Of a DNA stretch of 64,000 bases, positions 16,728-25,351 are shown one piece after another (the stretch's first letter is position 1; every line of letters starts with the position of its first letter). The stretch is from assembly GCF_001458395.1 (NCBI RefSeq), contig NZ_CYSR01000020.1:37739-101738 (forward strand), in the 5' to 3' direction. The DNA comes from Leisingera aquaemixtae (GTDB taxonomy: Bacteria; Pseudomonadota; Alphaproteobacteria; Rhodobacterales; Rhodobacteraceae). A program made the translations under genes and the position numbers. Under the pieces are notes generated by a model. It ran no database searches and was not told where the DNA came from. It was given only the letters and a program-made list of their open reading frames with translations.

Positions 16728-19124
16728 ATGCGCCCCGATCCCGCCCATCTGAAGACCATCGAACAGCGGCTCTTGTGGCTGTCGCACTGGATGGTCCACC
16801 ACGCCAACCACATCCGGCCCAAGGCGGACGGGATCAAGGTGGGCGGGCATCAGGCATCCTCGGCCTCGATGGTCTCGATCATGACGGCGCTCTATTTCAC
16901 CGCCCTGCGGCCCGAGGACCGGGTGGCGGTGAAACCCCACGCCGCCCCTGTCTTTCACGCCCTGCAGTACCTGATGGGCAACCAGACCCGGGAGAAGATG
17001 GAGAACTTCCGCGGCTTCGGCGGGGTGCAAAGCTACCCCAGCCGCACCAAGGACACCTGCGACGTGGATTTCTCCACCGGCTCGGTCGGGCTGGGGGTGG
17101 CGATCACCTCCTTCGCCTCGCTGATCCAGGACTACATCACCGCCAAAGGCTGGGGCGCTGACGCCCCGATGGGCCGCATGGTCGCCCTCGTTGGCGACGC
17201 CGAACTGGATGAGGGCAACATCTACGAGGCCCTGCAGGAAGGCTGGAAGAACGATCTGCGCAATTGCTGGTGGATCATCGACTACAACCGCCAGTCACTC
17301 GACGGCATCGTCCGCGAGGGCCTGTTCGAGCGGATCGAGAAGATCTTCGACGCCTTCGGCTGGGACGTGGTGCGGGTGAAATACGGCGTCCTGCAGCGCG
17401 CCGCCTTTGCCGAACCCGGCGGAGACAAGCTGCGCGGCTGGATCGACGCCTGCCCGAACCAGGACTATTCCGCCCTCACCTTCATGGGCGGCGCGGTCTG
17501 GCGCCAGCGCCTGCTCGACGACCTCGGCGATCAGGGCGACGTCACCGCCCTGATCGAACGCCGCAGCGATGCCCAGCTGGCGGCGCTGATGGAAAACCTC
17601 GGCGGCAACTGCGTGGAGACGATGGCCGAAACCTTCGACGCCATCACCCACGACCGCCCGGTCTGCTTCCTGGCCTATACGGTCAAGGGCTGGGGCACGC
17701 CGATTGCGGGCCACAAGGACAACCACGGCGGCCTGATGAATTCCGCCCAGTTCGCCCAGTGGCAGGCGCATATGGGTGTGCCCGAGGGCCAGGAGTGGGA
17801 TCCCCTCGCCACCGTCCAGGACCCGGAAGGCCTGCGCCAGTTCCTCTCCGAAGTCCCCTTCTTTGCCCAAGGCACCCGCCGCTATGCCGACGCCCGCCTT
17901 CCGGTGCCCGAAATCGCCGCTCCTACCGGCCGCGAGATTTCGACCCAGATGGCCTTCGGCAAGATCCTCGACAATCTGTCCAAGGGAAGCAGCGACCTGG
18001 CCGACCGCATCGTCACAACCTCGCCGGACGTGACCGGCACCACCAATCTCGGGCCCTGGGTGAACCGGCGCAAGCTGTTCTCCCGCACCGCCCAGGCCGA
18101 TGCCTTCATCGAGCACCGCATCCCCTCCACCGCGAAATGGGAATTCACGCCGGAGGGCCAGCATATCGAGTTGGGCATCGCCGAGATGAACCTGATGCTG
18201 CTCTTGGGCGCGGCCGGCCTGTCGCATTCTCTGTTCGGCAAGCGGCTGATCCCCATCGGCACCGTCTACGACCCCTTCGTCAGCCGCGGCCTCGATGCGC
18301 TGAACTACGCCTGCTACCAGGACGCGCGCTTCATCCTCGCGGGCACGCCGTCAGGCGTCACCCTGGCCCCCGAGGGCGGCGCGCACCAGTCCATCGGCAC
18401 CCCGCTGATCGGCATGTCGCAGGACGGCCTGGCCGCCTTTGAACCCGCCTTCGCGGATGAGCTGGCGGTGATCATGCAATGGGCCTTCGACTATGTGCAG
18501 CGCGACGGCGAGGGCGACCCGGACGAGCGCACCTGGCTGCGCGACGAGACCGGCGGCTCGGTCTATCTGCGCCTCACCACCAACCCGGTGGAACAGCCCG
18601 GCAAACGGGCGGATGACGGCTTCCGCCAGGGCACCATCGACGGCGCCTACTGGCTGCGCCCGCCGGGGCCGAACTGCGAGGTGGTGATTGCCTACCAGGG
18701 TGCCGTCGCGCCCGAGGCGATCAAGGCCGCAGGCATGATTGCCGAAGAACGCCGCGACATTGGCGTGCTGGCAGTGACCTCTGCCGACCGGCTGAACTCC
18801 GGCTGGACCGCCGCCCAGCGGGCGCGCTCGCGCGGCAACGCCGCGGCGCAGTCCCATGCCGAAACCCTGATGGGTGCCCTGCCGCCGCACTGCAAGCTGA
18901 TCACCGTGATCGACGGCCACCCCGCCACCCTGTCCTGGCTGGGCTCGGTCGCAGGCCATCAGACCATTCCGATGGGGGTGGAGCATTTCGGCCAGACCGG
19001 CACCATCGGCGACCTCTACCGCCACCACGGCATCGACGCCGCCGCCATCGTCGAAAAGGTGAATGGCCTCACCGCGGGCAAGCGGGCCGCCCGCGGCGCC
19101 TTTGCCGCGATGGCGCGCAGCTGA
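16728..19124 (+). CDS. mdeB: 2-oxobutyrate (2-oxoacid) dehydrogenase E1, AceE-type
   Basis: Thiamine-diphosphate enzyme related to homodimeric pyruvate dehydrogenase E1 and transketolase; 798 aa, a little shorter than AceE (about 890). The ThDP/metal motif is GDAELDEGN followed by the IIDYNRQSLDG Asn segment. Central pyrimidine-domain motifs (EGQHIELGIAEMNL) are also present. Located 22 bp after mdeA with AAGGAG upstream. In Pseudomonas putida the equivalent mdeB encodes an E1 homologue acting on 2-oxobutyrate from methionine; the same role is inferred here. No E2/E3 gene is adjacent, so it would borrow those subunits. Confidence 0.8.
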   Translation: MRPDPAHLKTIEQRLLWLSHWMVHHANHIRPKADGIKVGGHQASSASMVSIMTALYFTALRPEDRVAVKPHAAPVFHALQYLMGNQTREKMENFRGFGGVQSYPSRTKDTCDVDFSTGSVGLGVAITSFASLIQDYITAKGWGADAPMGRMVALVGDAELDEGNIYEALQEGWKNDLRNCWWIIDYNRQSLDGIVREGLFERIEKIFDAFGWDVVRVKYGVLQRAAFAEPGGDKLRGWIDACPNQDYSALTFMGGAVWRQRLLDDLGDQGDVTALIERRSDAQLAALMENLGGNCVETMAETFDAITHDRPVCFLAYTVKGWGTPIAGHKDNHGGLMNSAQFAQWQAHMGVPEGQEWDPLATVQDPEGLRQFLSEVPFFAQGTRRYADARLPVPEIAAPTGREISTQMAFGKILDNLSKGSSDLADRIVTTSPDVTGTTNLGPWVNRRKLFSRTAQADAFIEHRIPSTAKWEFTPEGQHIELGIAEMNLMLLLGAAGLSHSLFGKRLIPIGTVYDPFVSRGLDALNYACYQDARFILAGTPSGVTLAPEGGAHQSIGTPLIGMSQDGLAAFEPAFADELAVIMQWAFDYVQRDGEGDPDERTWLRDETGGSVYLRLTTNPVEQPGKRADDGFRQGTIDGAYWLRPPGPNCEVVIAYQGAVAPEAIKAAGMIAEERRDIGVLAVTSADRLNSGWTAAQRARSRGNAAAQSHAETLMGALPPHCKLITVIDGHPATLSWLGSVAGHQTIPMGVEHFGQTGTIGDLYRHHGIDAAAIVEKVNGLTAGKRAARGAFAAMARS

Positions 19125-19130
19125 GGCCTG

Positions 19131-19157
19131 AAAAAAGCGGGGGCCATCTGCCCCCGC
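19131..19157 (-). terminator. Terminator between convergent mdeB and pxpA
   Basis: An 8-bp GC stem (GCGGGGGC at 19137-19144 and GCCCCCGC at 19150-19157) with a 5-nt loop. On the minus strand it is followed by six T residues, so it ends the leftward TRAP/5-oxoprolinase operon; it may also slow plus-strand transcription. Confidence 0.8.
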
Positions 19158-19166
19158 CCCACGCTT

Positions 19167-19940
19167 TTACAGAACCGCGCCGCTGAACTGCGCCAGCCCG
19201 ACGCCGCTGTCCTGCAGCGCGCGGCGCACATCGGCGGCAATGGCCACCGCGGCCGGGGTGTCGCCATGCAGGCAGATGGTGTCGATCCGCGCCGGGATGC
19301 GCTTGCCGCTGGCGGTGATGATGGCGCCCTCGCGCACCATCTCGACCATCCGCCGCCCGGCCTCTGCCGGATCATGGATCACCGCGCCGGGCAGGCTGCG
19401 GTCTACCAGCGTCGCATCGTCGTTATAGGCACGGTCGGCAAAGATCTCGCAGGCGGTCTTGCAGCCCAGCTCCTGCGCGGCCTGCTGCTGCGCGGTGCCC
19501 GCCAGCACCATCACGATGATCTCCGGGTCCACCGACAGCGCCGCCTGATAGCAGGCCCGCGCCATCGCCAGATCTTCCGAGGCCATATTGGCCAGCGCCC
19601 CGTGCAGCTTCAGATGCCGCACCGCGCCGCCCGCCGCGCGCGCCATCGCCTGCGCCGCGCCCAGCTGGTAGCGCACCATGTTGCCCAGCGTCTCATGCGG
19701 CACCGACATCCGGCGGCGACCAAAGCCCTGCAGGTCGGGAAAACCGGGATGCGCGCCGATGCCGGTGCCCTTGGCCACCGCGTGTTTCATCGTCGCCGCC
19801 ATCACATCCGGGTCGCCCGCGTGATAACCGCAGGCGATATTGGCCGAGGTCACGATATCCAGCAGCCCGGCATCATCGCCGAGGCTCCAGGCGCCAAAGC
19901 TTTCGCCCATATCGGCATTCAGATCGACAGTTCGGGTCAT
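19167..19940 (-). CDS. pxpA: 5-oxoprolinase subunit A (LamB/YcsF family)
   Basis: 257 aa. Begins with the family signature RTVDLNADMGESFGAW and contains TSANIACGYHAGDP and GIGAHPGFPD, all typical of PxpA. With PxpB and PxpC it hydrolyses 5-oxoproline (pyroglutamate) to glutamate using ATP. Last gene of the operon; the ATG is 10 bp after pxpC with GAGGAG upstream. Confidence 0.92.
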   Translation of the reverse strand: MTRTVDLNADMGESFGAWSLGDDAGLLDIVTSANIACGYHAGDPDVMAATMKHAVAKGTGIGAHPGFPDLQGFGRRRMSVPHETLGNMVRYQLGAAQAMARAAGGAVRHLKLHGALANMASEDLAMARACYQAALSVDPEIIVMVLAGTAQQQAAQELGCKTACEIFADRAYNDDATLVDRSLPGAVIHDPAEAGRRMVEMVREGAIITASGKRIPARIDTICLHGDTPAAVAIAADVRRALQDSGVGLAQFSGAVL

Positions 19941-19949
19941 GTCATCTCC

Positions 19950-20966
19950 TCACAAGACATCTTCTTCACCGGCAATCGCGCCGCTGATCAGCTGATAAGA
20001 CAGCAGGTTGGACATGCTGCGCGGGTCGCGGATCAGCGGGAAGCACTGGCTCCGCAGGCCCGCGCGCCGCTCCGCCTCTGCCCGCTCCAGCTCCACCGCC
20101 TCCTCCAGCGGGATAAAGCGGAAGCGCAGCTCCGCCCCCGCCGCCGCCTGCGCCAGCAAGGGCAGGTCGCAAGGAAGCACCGTGCCGATCCGGGGATAGC
20201 CGCCGGTGGTCTGGCATTCCGACAGCAGCACATAAGGCGTGCCGTCGCCGGTCACTTGGATGTCGCCGGGCACGATCACCTCAGACACCACCGTGCGCGC
20301 GCCGTCGGGGCGGAAGCCTTCGCCATCGCTCTCCATCGGAACGCCCATCCGGTTGCCGCGCGCCCCGCGGCGGAAGGCGGTGCCTTCGAACCGCTCCAGC
20401 TCCGCCTGCGGGAACAGCGCCGTCTGCAGGCTCGCCACAACCCGCACGGTGCCGCCCTCAAACCGGTTCTCCGGCGTCAGCCCCAGCCCGCTGCCTTGGC
20501 CGCCGTCCGCGCCGGTCTCCAGCACATCGCCCTGCGCCAGCGCAGCACCAATGCCCGCCGCCAGATGTGCCGAGCGCGCGCCCAGATGCACCGGCGTCTG
20601 AAAGCCGCCGCCGACGTGCAAATAGCCATAGCTGCCGCTGCGTGCCGCGCCGATCGTCAGCCGCGCCCCCGCGGGCAGCAGGTGGCTGGCGTTCCAGGCC
20701 GCGGCGGTGCCGTCGATGCTGGCCCGCATCGGCGCGCCGGTGAGGGCGATGCGCAGATCGCTGCCCGCCTGGAACTCGCCGCCCAGGCCGGCCATCTCGA
20801 CCGCCGCCAGTTCCGCCCCCTGCCCCAGCAGCGCCGCACCCTCGGCCAGCGCCAGCCGGTCGGCAGCACCGCCGCGCGACACCCCGTATTCCAGCCAGCC
20901 CGGACGGCCAAGGTCCTGAACCGTCATCCCGGGTCCTGCGCGCAAAATGGTCAGCGAGCCGCTCAT
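19950..20966 (-). CDS. pxpC: 5-oxoprolinase subunit C (biotin-dependent carboxyltransferase-like family)
   Basis: 338 aa. Typical start for this family (LTILRAGPGMTVQDLGRPGW) and the conserved region LSECQTTGGYPRIGTV. Homologous to the C-terminal part of urea amidolyase. ATGA overlap with pxpB. Works with PxpA and PxpB. Confidence 0.9.
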   Translation of the reverse strand: MSGSLTILRAGPGMTVQDLGRPGWLEYGVSRGGAADRLALAEGAALLGQGAELAAVEMAGLGGEFQAGSDLRIALTGAPMRASIDGTAAAWNASHLLPAGARLTIGAARSGSYGYLHVGGGFQTPVHLGARSAHLAAGIGAALAQGDVLETGADGGQGSGLGLTPENRFEGGTVRVVASLQTALFPQAELERFEGTAFRRGARGNRMGVPMESDGEGFRPDGARTVVSEVIVPGDIQVTGDGTPYVLLSECQTTGGYPRIGTVLPCDLPLLAQAAAGAELRFRFIPLEEAVELERAEAERRAGLRSQCFPLIRDPRSMSNLLSYQLISGAIAGEEDVL

Positions 20967-21709
20967 GACAGATCCTCCGCCCTGGCGCCGCCCAGCGGAT
21001 CGCGCCGCAAGCCCTGCAGCTCCTCCGGCGTTATCGCGTTGAATTGCACCTCATCGCCGAGGCGCAGCAGGAACGGCTCCTCCGCGTCGGGGCGGAACAG
21101 GCGCACCGCGGTCTGGCCCGCGTGCATCCAGCCGGTGGGCGTCGCCACCGAAAACAGCACCAGCTGCCGGATCGCCACCGCCAGCGCGCCCTCGGGAATG
21201 CGGGTGGTCAGCTGGCTCTGGCGCGGGATGTCCCAGGCCTCCGGCAGCTCACCCAGATAGGGCTGGCCGGGGGCAAAACCGATGGTCTGCACCCGCACCC
21301 GCGCCGCCGACAAGGAGGCCACCGCCTCCGCCTCGCTCATGCCCGCAGCCGCTGCTGCCTGTGGCAGCTGCGGCGCCAGCTCGGTGCCGAACACCGCCGG
21401 AATGCGCCACAGGCGGCGCTGGCCGGGCAGCGTGGCGGCGTACCAGTCGCGCTGCGCCAGCAGCCCCTCCAGCCGCGCCCGCAAGCCCGCATGGTCCAGA
21501 TGCCGCAAATCAAACCGCACATAGGCCGACACCAGCGAGGTCGAGACCTCCTCCACCCCGTCCCAGCTTCGCGCCGCCAGGGCGGCGCGGAACGCCAGGG
21601 CGGCGCGGTTGGCCGGCTCGCTCAGGCGGCTGCCAAAGCTCACCAGCATCCCGTCCACCCCCACCGTGCGGATGTCGGGGGCAGGCGGTGCTGCGCGCTC
21701 CTCAGCCAT
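20963..21709 (-). CDS. pxpB: 5-oxoprolinase subunit B (allophanate hydrolase subunit 1-like)
   Basis: 248 aa. Family motifs YVRFDL, IGFAPGQPYLGELP (the usual form is GFxPGFxYL), TRIPEGALAVA and PTGWMHAGQT are present. It starts at the stop codon of the TRAP large permease gene (1-nt overlap) and overlaps pxpC by 4 bp, so transport and hydrolysis are translated from one mRNA. Confidence 0.9.
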   Translation of the reverse strand: MAEERAAPPAPDIRTVGVDGMLVSFGSRLSEPANRAALAFRAALAARSWDGVEEVSTSLVSAYVRFDLRHLDHAGLRARLEGLLAQRDWYAATLPGQRRLWRIPAVFGTELAPQLPQAAAAAGMSEAEAVASLSAARVRVQTIGFAPGQPYLGELPEAWDIPRQSQLTTRIPEGALAVAIRQLVLFSVATPTGWMHAGQTAVRLFRPDAEEPFLLRLGDEVQFNAITPEELQGLRRDPLGGARAEDLS

Positions 21710-23004
21710 CACATCTGCTCCGGCAGGAAGGTCACGATGGACGGAAACAGCACGATCAGCACCAGCGCCAGGACCATCAGGAAGAAGAACGGCAGCGCCG
21801 CCTTGGCCACGGTCAGAATGTCCCGCCCGGTCAGCGACTGCAGCACAAACAGGTTGAACCCGACCGGCGGCGTGATCTGCGACATCTCCACCACGATCAC
21901 CAGGAAGATGCCGAACCACAGCGGGTCAATCCCCGCCTCCAGCACCATCGGCATGATCACCGAAGCCGTCAGCACCACCACCGAAATCCCGTCGAGGAAG
22001 CAGCCCATGATCACAAAGAAGATTGTCAGCGCCGCCAGCAGCGTGAAGGTCGACAGGTTCAGCGAGCCGATCCACTCCGCCAGGATGCGCGGAATGCCGG
22101 TGAACCCCATCGCCACCGTCAGGAACGACGCCCCCGCCAGGATAAAGGCGATCATGCAGGAGGTGATGGTCGCCCCCATCAGCCCCTCGGTAAAGCTCTG
22201 CCGGGTGAGCGAGCCGGACTGCCACGACAACAGCAGCGCCAGCACCACCCCCACGGCCGCCGCATCGGTGGGCGAGGCGATGCCCGCATAGATCGAGCCG
22301 ATCACCCCGCCGATCAGCAGCACCACCGGCACCAGCCTGCGGGCGCGTTTCAGTTTCTCGCGGAAGGTGGCGGCAATGTCCTCGGTCGGCAGCTGGCTGC
22401 GGTTCAGCAGCGCCCAGATCACCACATAGCCCACGAACAGCCCGACCAGCAGCACGCCCGGCAGCACGCCCGCGACAAACAGCCGGGCAATGGACTGCTC
22501 GGTCGCCACGCCATAGACGATCAAAATGATCGACGGCGGGATCAGCAGCCCCAGCGTGGCAGAGCCCGCCAGGGTGCCGATCACCAGCTTTTCAGGATAG
22601 CCGCGGCGCGACAGTTCGGGGATCGACAGCTTGCCGATGGTGGCCGCCGTGGCGGCAGAGGACCCCGACACCGCGGCAAAGATCCCGCAGGCAAAGACGT
22701 TCACATGCAACAGCTGCCCCGGCAGCCGGTTCATCCAGGGCGACAGCCCGGTGAACATGTCCTCCGACAGGCGCGAGCGGAACAGGATCTCGCCCATCCA
22801 GATGAACAGCGGCAGCGCCGCCAAGGCCCAGGAATTGCTGTGGCCCCACATGGTGGTGGCCATCACCAGCCCCAGCGGCGCCTCGGTGAACAGCGCCATC
22901 GCGGCGATGCCCACGCCCAAGAGGGCAAAGGCCACCCACAGGCCAGCGCCCAGGAACAGGAACAGAAGGACCAGAAGAATGATCGAAAGCGCGGCAACTG
23001 ACAT
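21709..23004 (-). CDS. TRAP transporter large permease, DctM type
   Basis: 431 aa integral membrane protein with about 12 hydrophobic segments, normal length for DctM. Motifs of the family include SGSSAATAATIGKLSIPEL and IPPSIILIVYG near the middle. Forms the Na+-driven channel with the small permease. The neighbouring pxp genes suggest that 5-oxoproline or a related compound is carried; this is inference from context. Confidence 0.9.
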   Translation of the reverse strand: MSVAALSIILLVLLFLFLGAGLWVAFALLGVGIAAMALFTEAPLGLVMATTMWGHSNSWALAALPLFIWMGEILFRSRLSEDMFTGLSPWMNRLPGQLLHVNVFACGIFAAVSGSSAATAATIGKLSIPELSRRGYPEKLVIGTLAGSATLGLLIPPSIILIVYGVATEQSIARLFVAGVLPGVLLVGLFVGYVVIWALLNRSQLPTEDIAATFREKLKRARRLVPVVLLIGGVIGSIYAGIASPTDAAAVGVVLALLLSWQSGSLTRQSFTEGLMGATITSCMIAFILAGASFLTVAMGFTGIPRILAEWIGSLNLSTFTLLAALTIFFVIMGCFLDGISVVVLTASVIMPMVLEAGIDPLWFGIFLVIVVEMSQITPPVGFNLFVLQSLTGRDILTVAKAALPFFFLMVLALVLIVLFPSIVTFLPEQM

Positions 23005-23013
23005 GATGATCCC

Positions 23014-23562
23014 CTATTCGCTCAGAAGATTTTCGCCCTTGCCCTCCCAGGAGGGCAGCGCGCCGCGCAGCACGGAGATCAGCTCGTCCGCCAGCGCCAG
23101 GGTGAGGATCGCAAGACCAAGCGCCACCGGCGCCTGCGGCAGCCACAGCGGCACCGACACCATGCCCGCGCTGCGGTCGCCGAACTCCAGCGATTCCAGC
23201 AAGAGCAGCCCCATGTACCAGGTGGCAAAGCCGCTCATCGCCAGCGCCAGCAGGATCACCCCCAGCTCCGCCGCGCGGTGGGCGGCGGCAGGCAAGCGGT
23301 TGGTCACCAGCGTCACCCGGATGTGGCCGCCCGCCCGCAGCGCATAGGCCAGCGCCAGAAAGGTCGAGGCGGCCAGGAAAAAGCCGGTGAAATCGGCGTA
23401 AGACGGGATCGTCAGCCCCACCCCGGTTCCGGTCAGCGCCGCCGCGATCTTGTCCGCGAGGTTCAGGCACACCTGCGCAAAAACCAGCGCCACGATGGCC
23501 ACGATAAACAGTGCAGCCAGGCCCCCGGCCGCACGGTAGATGAAATCAAGCACAGGCCGCAT
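23014..23562 (-). CDS. TRAP transporter small permease, DctQ type
   Basis: 182 aa with four predicted membrane helices and the usual DctQ hallmark in the second half of the first helix pair (LAYALRAGGHIRV). The ATG at 23562 is preceded by GGAGGAG; the frame is open 17 codons further but those lie in the hairpin spacer. Located 9 bp before the large permease. Confidence 0.88.
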   Translation of the reverse strand: MRPVLDFIYRAAGGLAALFIVAIVALVFAQVCLNLADKIAAALTGTGVGLTIPSYADFTGFFLAASTFLALAYALRAGGHIRVTLVTNRLPAAAHRAAELGVILLALAMSGFATWYMGLLLLESLEFGDRSAGMVSVPLWLPQAPVALGLAILTLALADELISVLRGALPSWEGKGENLLSE

Positions 23563-23585
23563 CGCCGCCCCTCCTCCCCAGGAGA

Positions 23586-23609
23586 CCGGACGCCGCCCCC
23601 GGCGTCCGG
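23586..23609 (-). promoter_or_regulatory. Hairpin between TRAP receptor and permease genes
   Basis: A perfect 9-bp stem, CCGGACGCC (23586-23594) and GGCGTCCGG (23601-23609), with a 6-nt loop and no T run, between the receptor gene and the small permease gene. It probably stabilises the 3' end of the receptor mRNA, which is needed in excess over the permease. A similar stem occurs at the same place in the ectoine TRAP operon. Confidence 0.65.
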
Positions 23610-23620
23610 CCATGTTGCAA

Positions 23621-24592
23621 TTACTGCTGGTAGGCGTTCAGCAGGGTGGCGCCGGCCTCCCCGGCCTCGCCCTTCCAATTTTCCAGCATCTCGGCGCCAA
23701 TCGCGCGCAGGCCTTCCATCAGCTGCTCCGACGGCTCAACCACGGTGATACCGTTTTCCTTCAGCACCTCGATCTGGCTGCTGGTCTCGGCCCGGCTCAT
23801 CTCCCAGCCGCGCGCTTCGGCCTTGGCTGCGGCCTCCAGGATGGCAGTCTGGGTCGCTTCATCCAGGCGGCGGAACGCGCGCTTGTTCACCACCACGATG
23901 TTCTTCGGGATCCAGGCCTGAATGTCGGTGTAGTGGCTCAGGAAGTCCCACGCCTTGGAGTTCACCCCGGTAGAGGGCGAGGTGATCATCGCCTCGACCC
24001 GGCCGGTGCTGAAGGCCTGCGGAATGTCCGGCACCTCAACCTGGGTGGGCGCCGCGCCCGCCAGGTTGGCGAACTGCTCCAGCGTCGCGTTGTAGGTGCG
24101 GAACTTCAAGCCCGCCAGATCCTCGACGCTGTTGATTTCCTTGGTGGTGTACAGCCCCTGCGGCGGCCACGGCACAGCGTACAGCGCCATCAGCCCCTGC
24201 TCGTCCAGCAGCCCGCCGATCACATCCTTCTGCGCCGCCCAAAGCCGCTCGGCCTCTTCATAGCTGGTCGCCAGGAACGGCAGCGAGTCGGCGCCGAACG
24301 CCGGGTTGTCATTGGCCAGAAGCGACAGGAAAAACTCGCCCGCGGGCACTTGGCCGCTGCGCACTGCCTTGCTGATTTCCGGGTGCTTGAACAGCGAACC
24401 GGCGGAATGGACCTTGATCTCCAGCCCGCCCTCGGTCGCCTCGGCCACGTCGCTGGCGAACTCAGAAATGTTCTTGGTGTGGAACGTGGCGTCCGGATAG
24501 GGCGTCGGCATGTCCCAGGTCGCGGCCAGCGCCGGCACCGACAAGCCGGCAATCAGAACGGCGGCGCCGCCCAGCAAACGGGTGATCTTCAT
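23621..24592 (-). CDS. TRAP transporter substrate-binding protein, DctP type
   Basis: 323 aa with a Sec signal peptide (about residues 1-23, VPALA/A). Typical DctP sequence: FRTYNATLEQFANLAGAAPTQVE and PQAFSTGRVEAM around the substrate carboxylate-binding region. Periplasmic receptor of the transporter encoded downstream; GGAGG lies upstream of the ATG. First gene of a six-gene operon ending in pxpA. Substrate predicted as 5-oxoproline from context only. Confidence 0.9.
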   Translation of the reverse strand: MKITRLLGGAAVLIAGLSVPALAATWDMPTPYPDATFHTKNISEFASDVAEATEGGLEIKVHSAGSLFKHPEISKAVRSGQVPAGEFFLSLLANDNPAFGADSLPFLATSYEEAERLWAAQKDVIGGLLDEQGLMALYAVPWPPQGLYTTKEINSVEDLAGLKFRTYNATLEQFANLAGAAPTQVEVPDIPQAFSTGRVEAMITSPSTGVNSKAWDFLSHYTDIQAWIPKNIVVVNKRAFRRLDEATQTAILEAAAKAEARGWEMSRAETSSQIEVLKENGITVVEPSEQLMEGLRAIGAEMLENWKGEAGEAGATLLNAYQQ

Positions 24593-24614
24593 CTTAATTT
24601 CCTCCCAAAGCGAA

Positions 24615-24654
24615 ATATTGCAATATCGTACCCATAACGCTGATAATTTGTCAA
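24615..24654 (-). promoter_or_regulatory. Promoter and palindromic operator of the TRAP/pxp operon
   Basis: On the minus strand TTGACA (24654-24649), an 18-bp spacer and TACGAT (24630-24625) form a strong -35/-10 pair. The perfect 12-bp palindrome ATATTGCAATAT (24615-24626) covers the downstream edge of the -10 and the probable start of transcription, a position suited to repression. The divergent MarR-like gene at 24802 is the obvious candidate regulator. Confidence 0.65.
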
Positions 24655-24801
24655 CGTTTTGCCAATGTATCCCACTAGGCCCGCACCTGGCCCGCCGCCG
24701 CCACCAGCACCACGGCCTGCTTGATCTCCTTGATACTTTACCGTTTTATGACCACATGCAGATAACACGCCGGGGTTTTATCAACAAAGAAGGGTGCAAG
24801 A

Positions 24802-25323
24802 ATGGCCGAAAAGAAACCGGATTCCCGCCGAATCGTCTCCTCCCGCCACCTGGCCGAAGGCGAAGGCTGGGAACTGTCGGAGCTGGAATTCGGCCTGATC
24901 ATCGCCTCCAACGCGTTTTCCCGCTGGATGACCCGCTGCATGGCGGCGGCCGGCCAGCCGGATCTGAACCCGCTGGAAATCCTGATCCTGCACAACGTCA
25001 ATCACCGCGGCAAGGACAAGCGCCTGTCCGACATCTGCTTCCTGCTCAACATCGAGGACAGCCACACCGTGAACTACGGGCTGCGCAAGCTGCTGAAAGC
25101 CGGGCTGCTGGCCTCGGAAAAGCGCGGCAAGGAAGTGTTCTACCGCACCTCCGCCGAGGGCGCAGAGCTGTGTTCAGCCTATCGCGACGTGCGCCGTCAG
25201 TGCCTGCTGGACGGGCTGTCCGCAGCCGACCTGCCGGGCAAGGACCTGCGCGAGCTGGCCCGCAGCCTGCGCGCGCTGTCCGGCCACTACGACCAGGCCA
25301 GCCGCGCCGCCGCCTCGCTCTGA
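24802..25323 (+). CDS. MarR-like winged-helix transcriptional regulator
   Basis: 173 aa. Central winged helix: LNPLEILILHNVNHRG, then SDICFLLNIEDSHTVNYGLRKLLKAGLL as the recognition part and wing. GAAGGG lies 10 nt before the ATG. It is divergent from the TRAP/5-oxoprolinase operon, whose promoter carries a palindrome, so local control of that operon is likely. Downstream it meets the convergent rep gene after 28 bp. Confidence 0.8.
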   Translation: MAEKKPDSRRIVSSRHLAEGEGWELSELEFGLIIASNAFSRWMTRCMAAAGQPDLNPLEILILHNVNHRGKDKRLSDICFLLNIEDSHTVNYGLRKLLKAGLLASEKRGKEVFYRTSAEGAELCSAYRDVRRQCLLDGLSAADLPGKDLRELARSLRALSGHYDQASRAAASL

Positions 25324-25351
25324 ACCACGGGGCAACAGGCGGCCCCCTGCC

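Noticed and set aside
24678..24731. Possible 3' remnant of a minus-strand gene in the TRAP/MarR spacer
   Set aside because: About 18 codons (KEIKQAVVLVAAAGQ and a stop) read like a protein end, but there is no start or longer homology, so it cannot be told from chance in GC-rich DNA.
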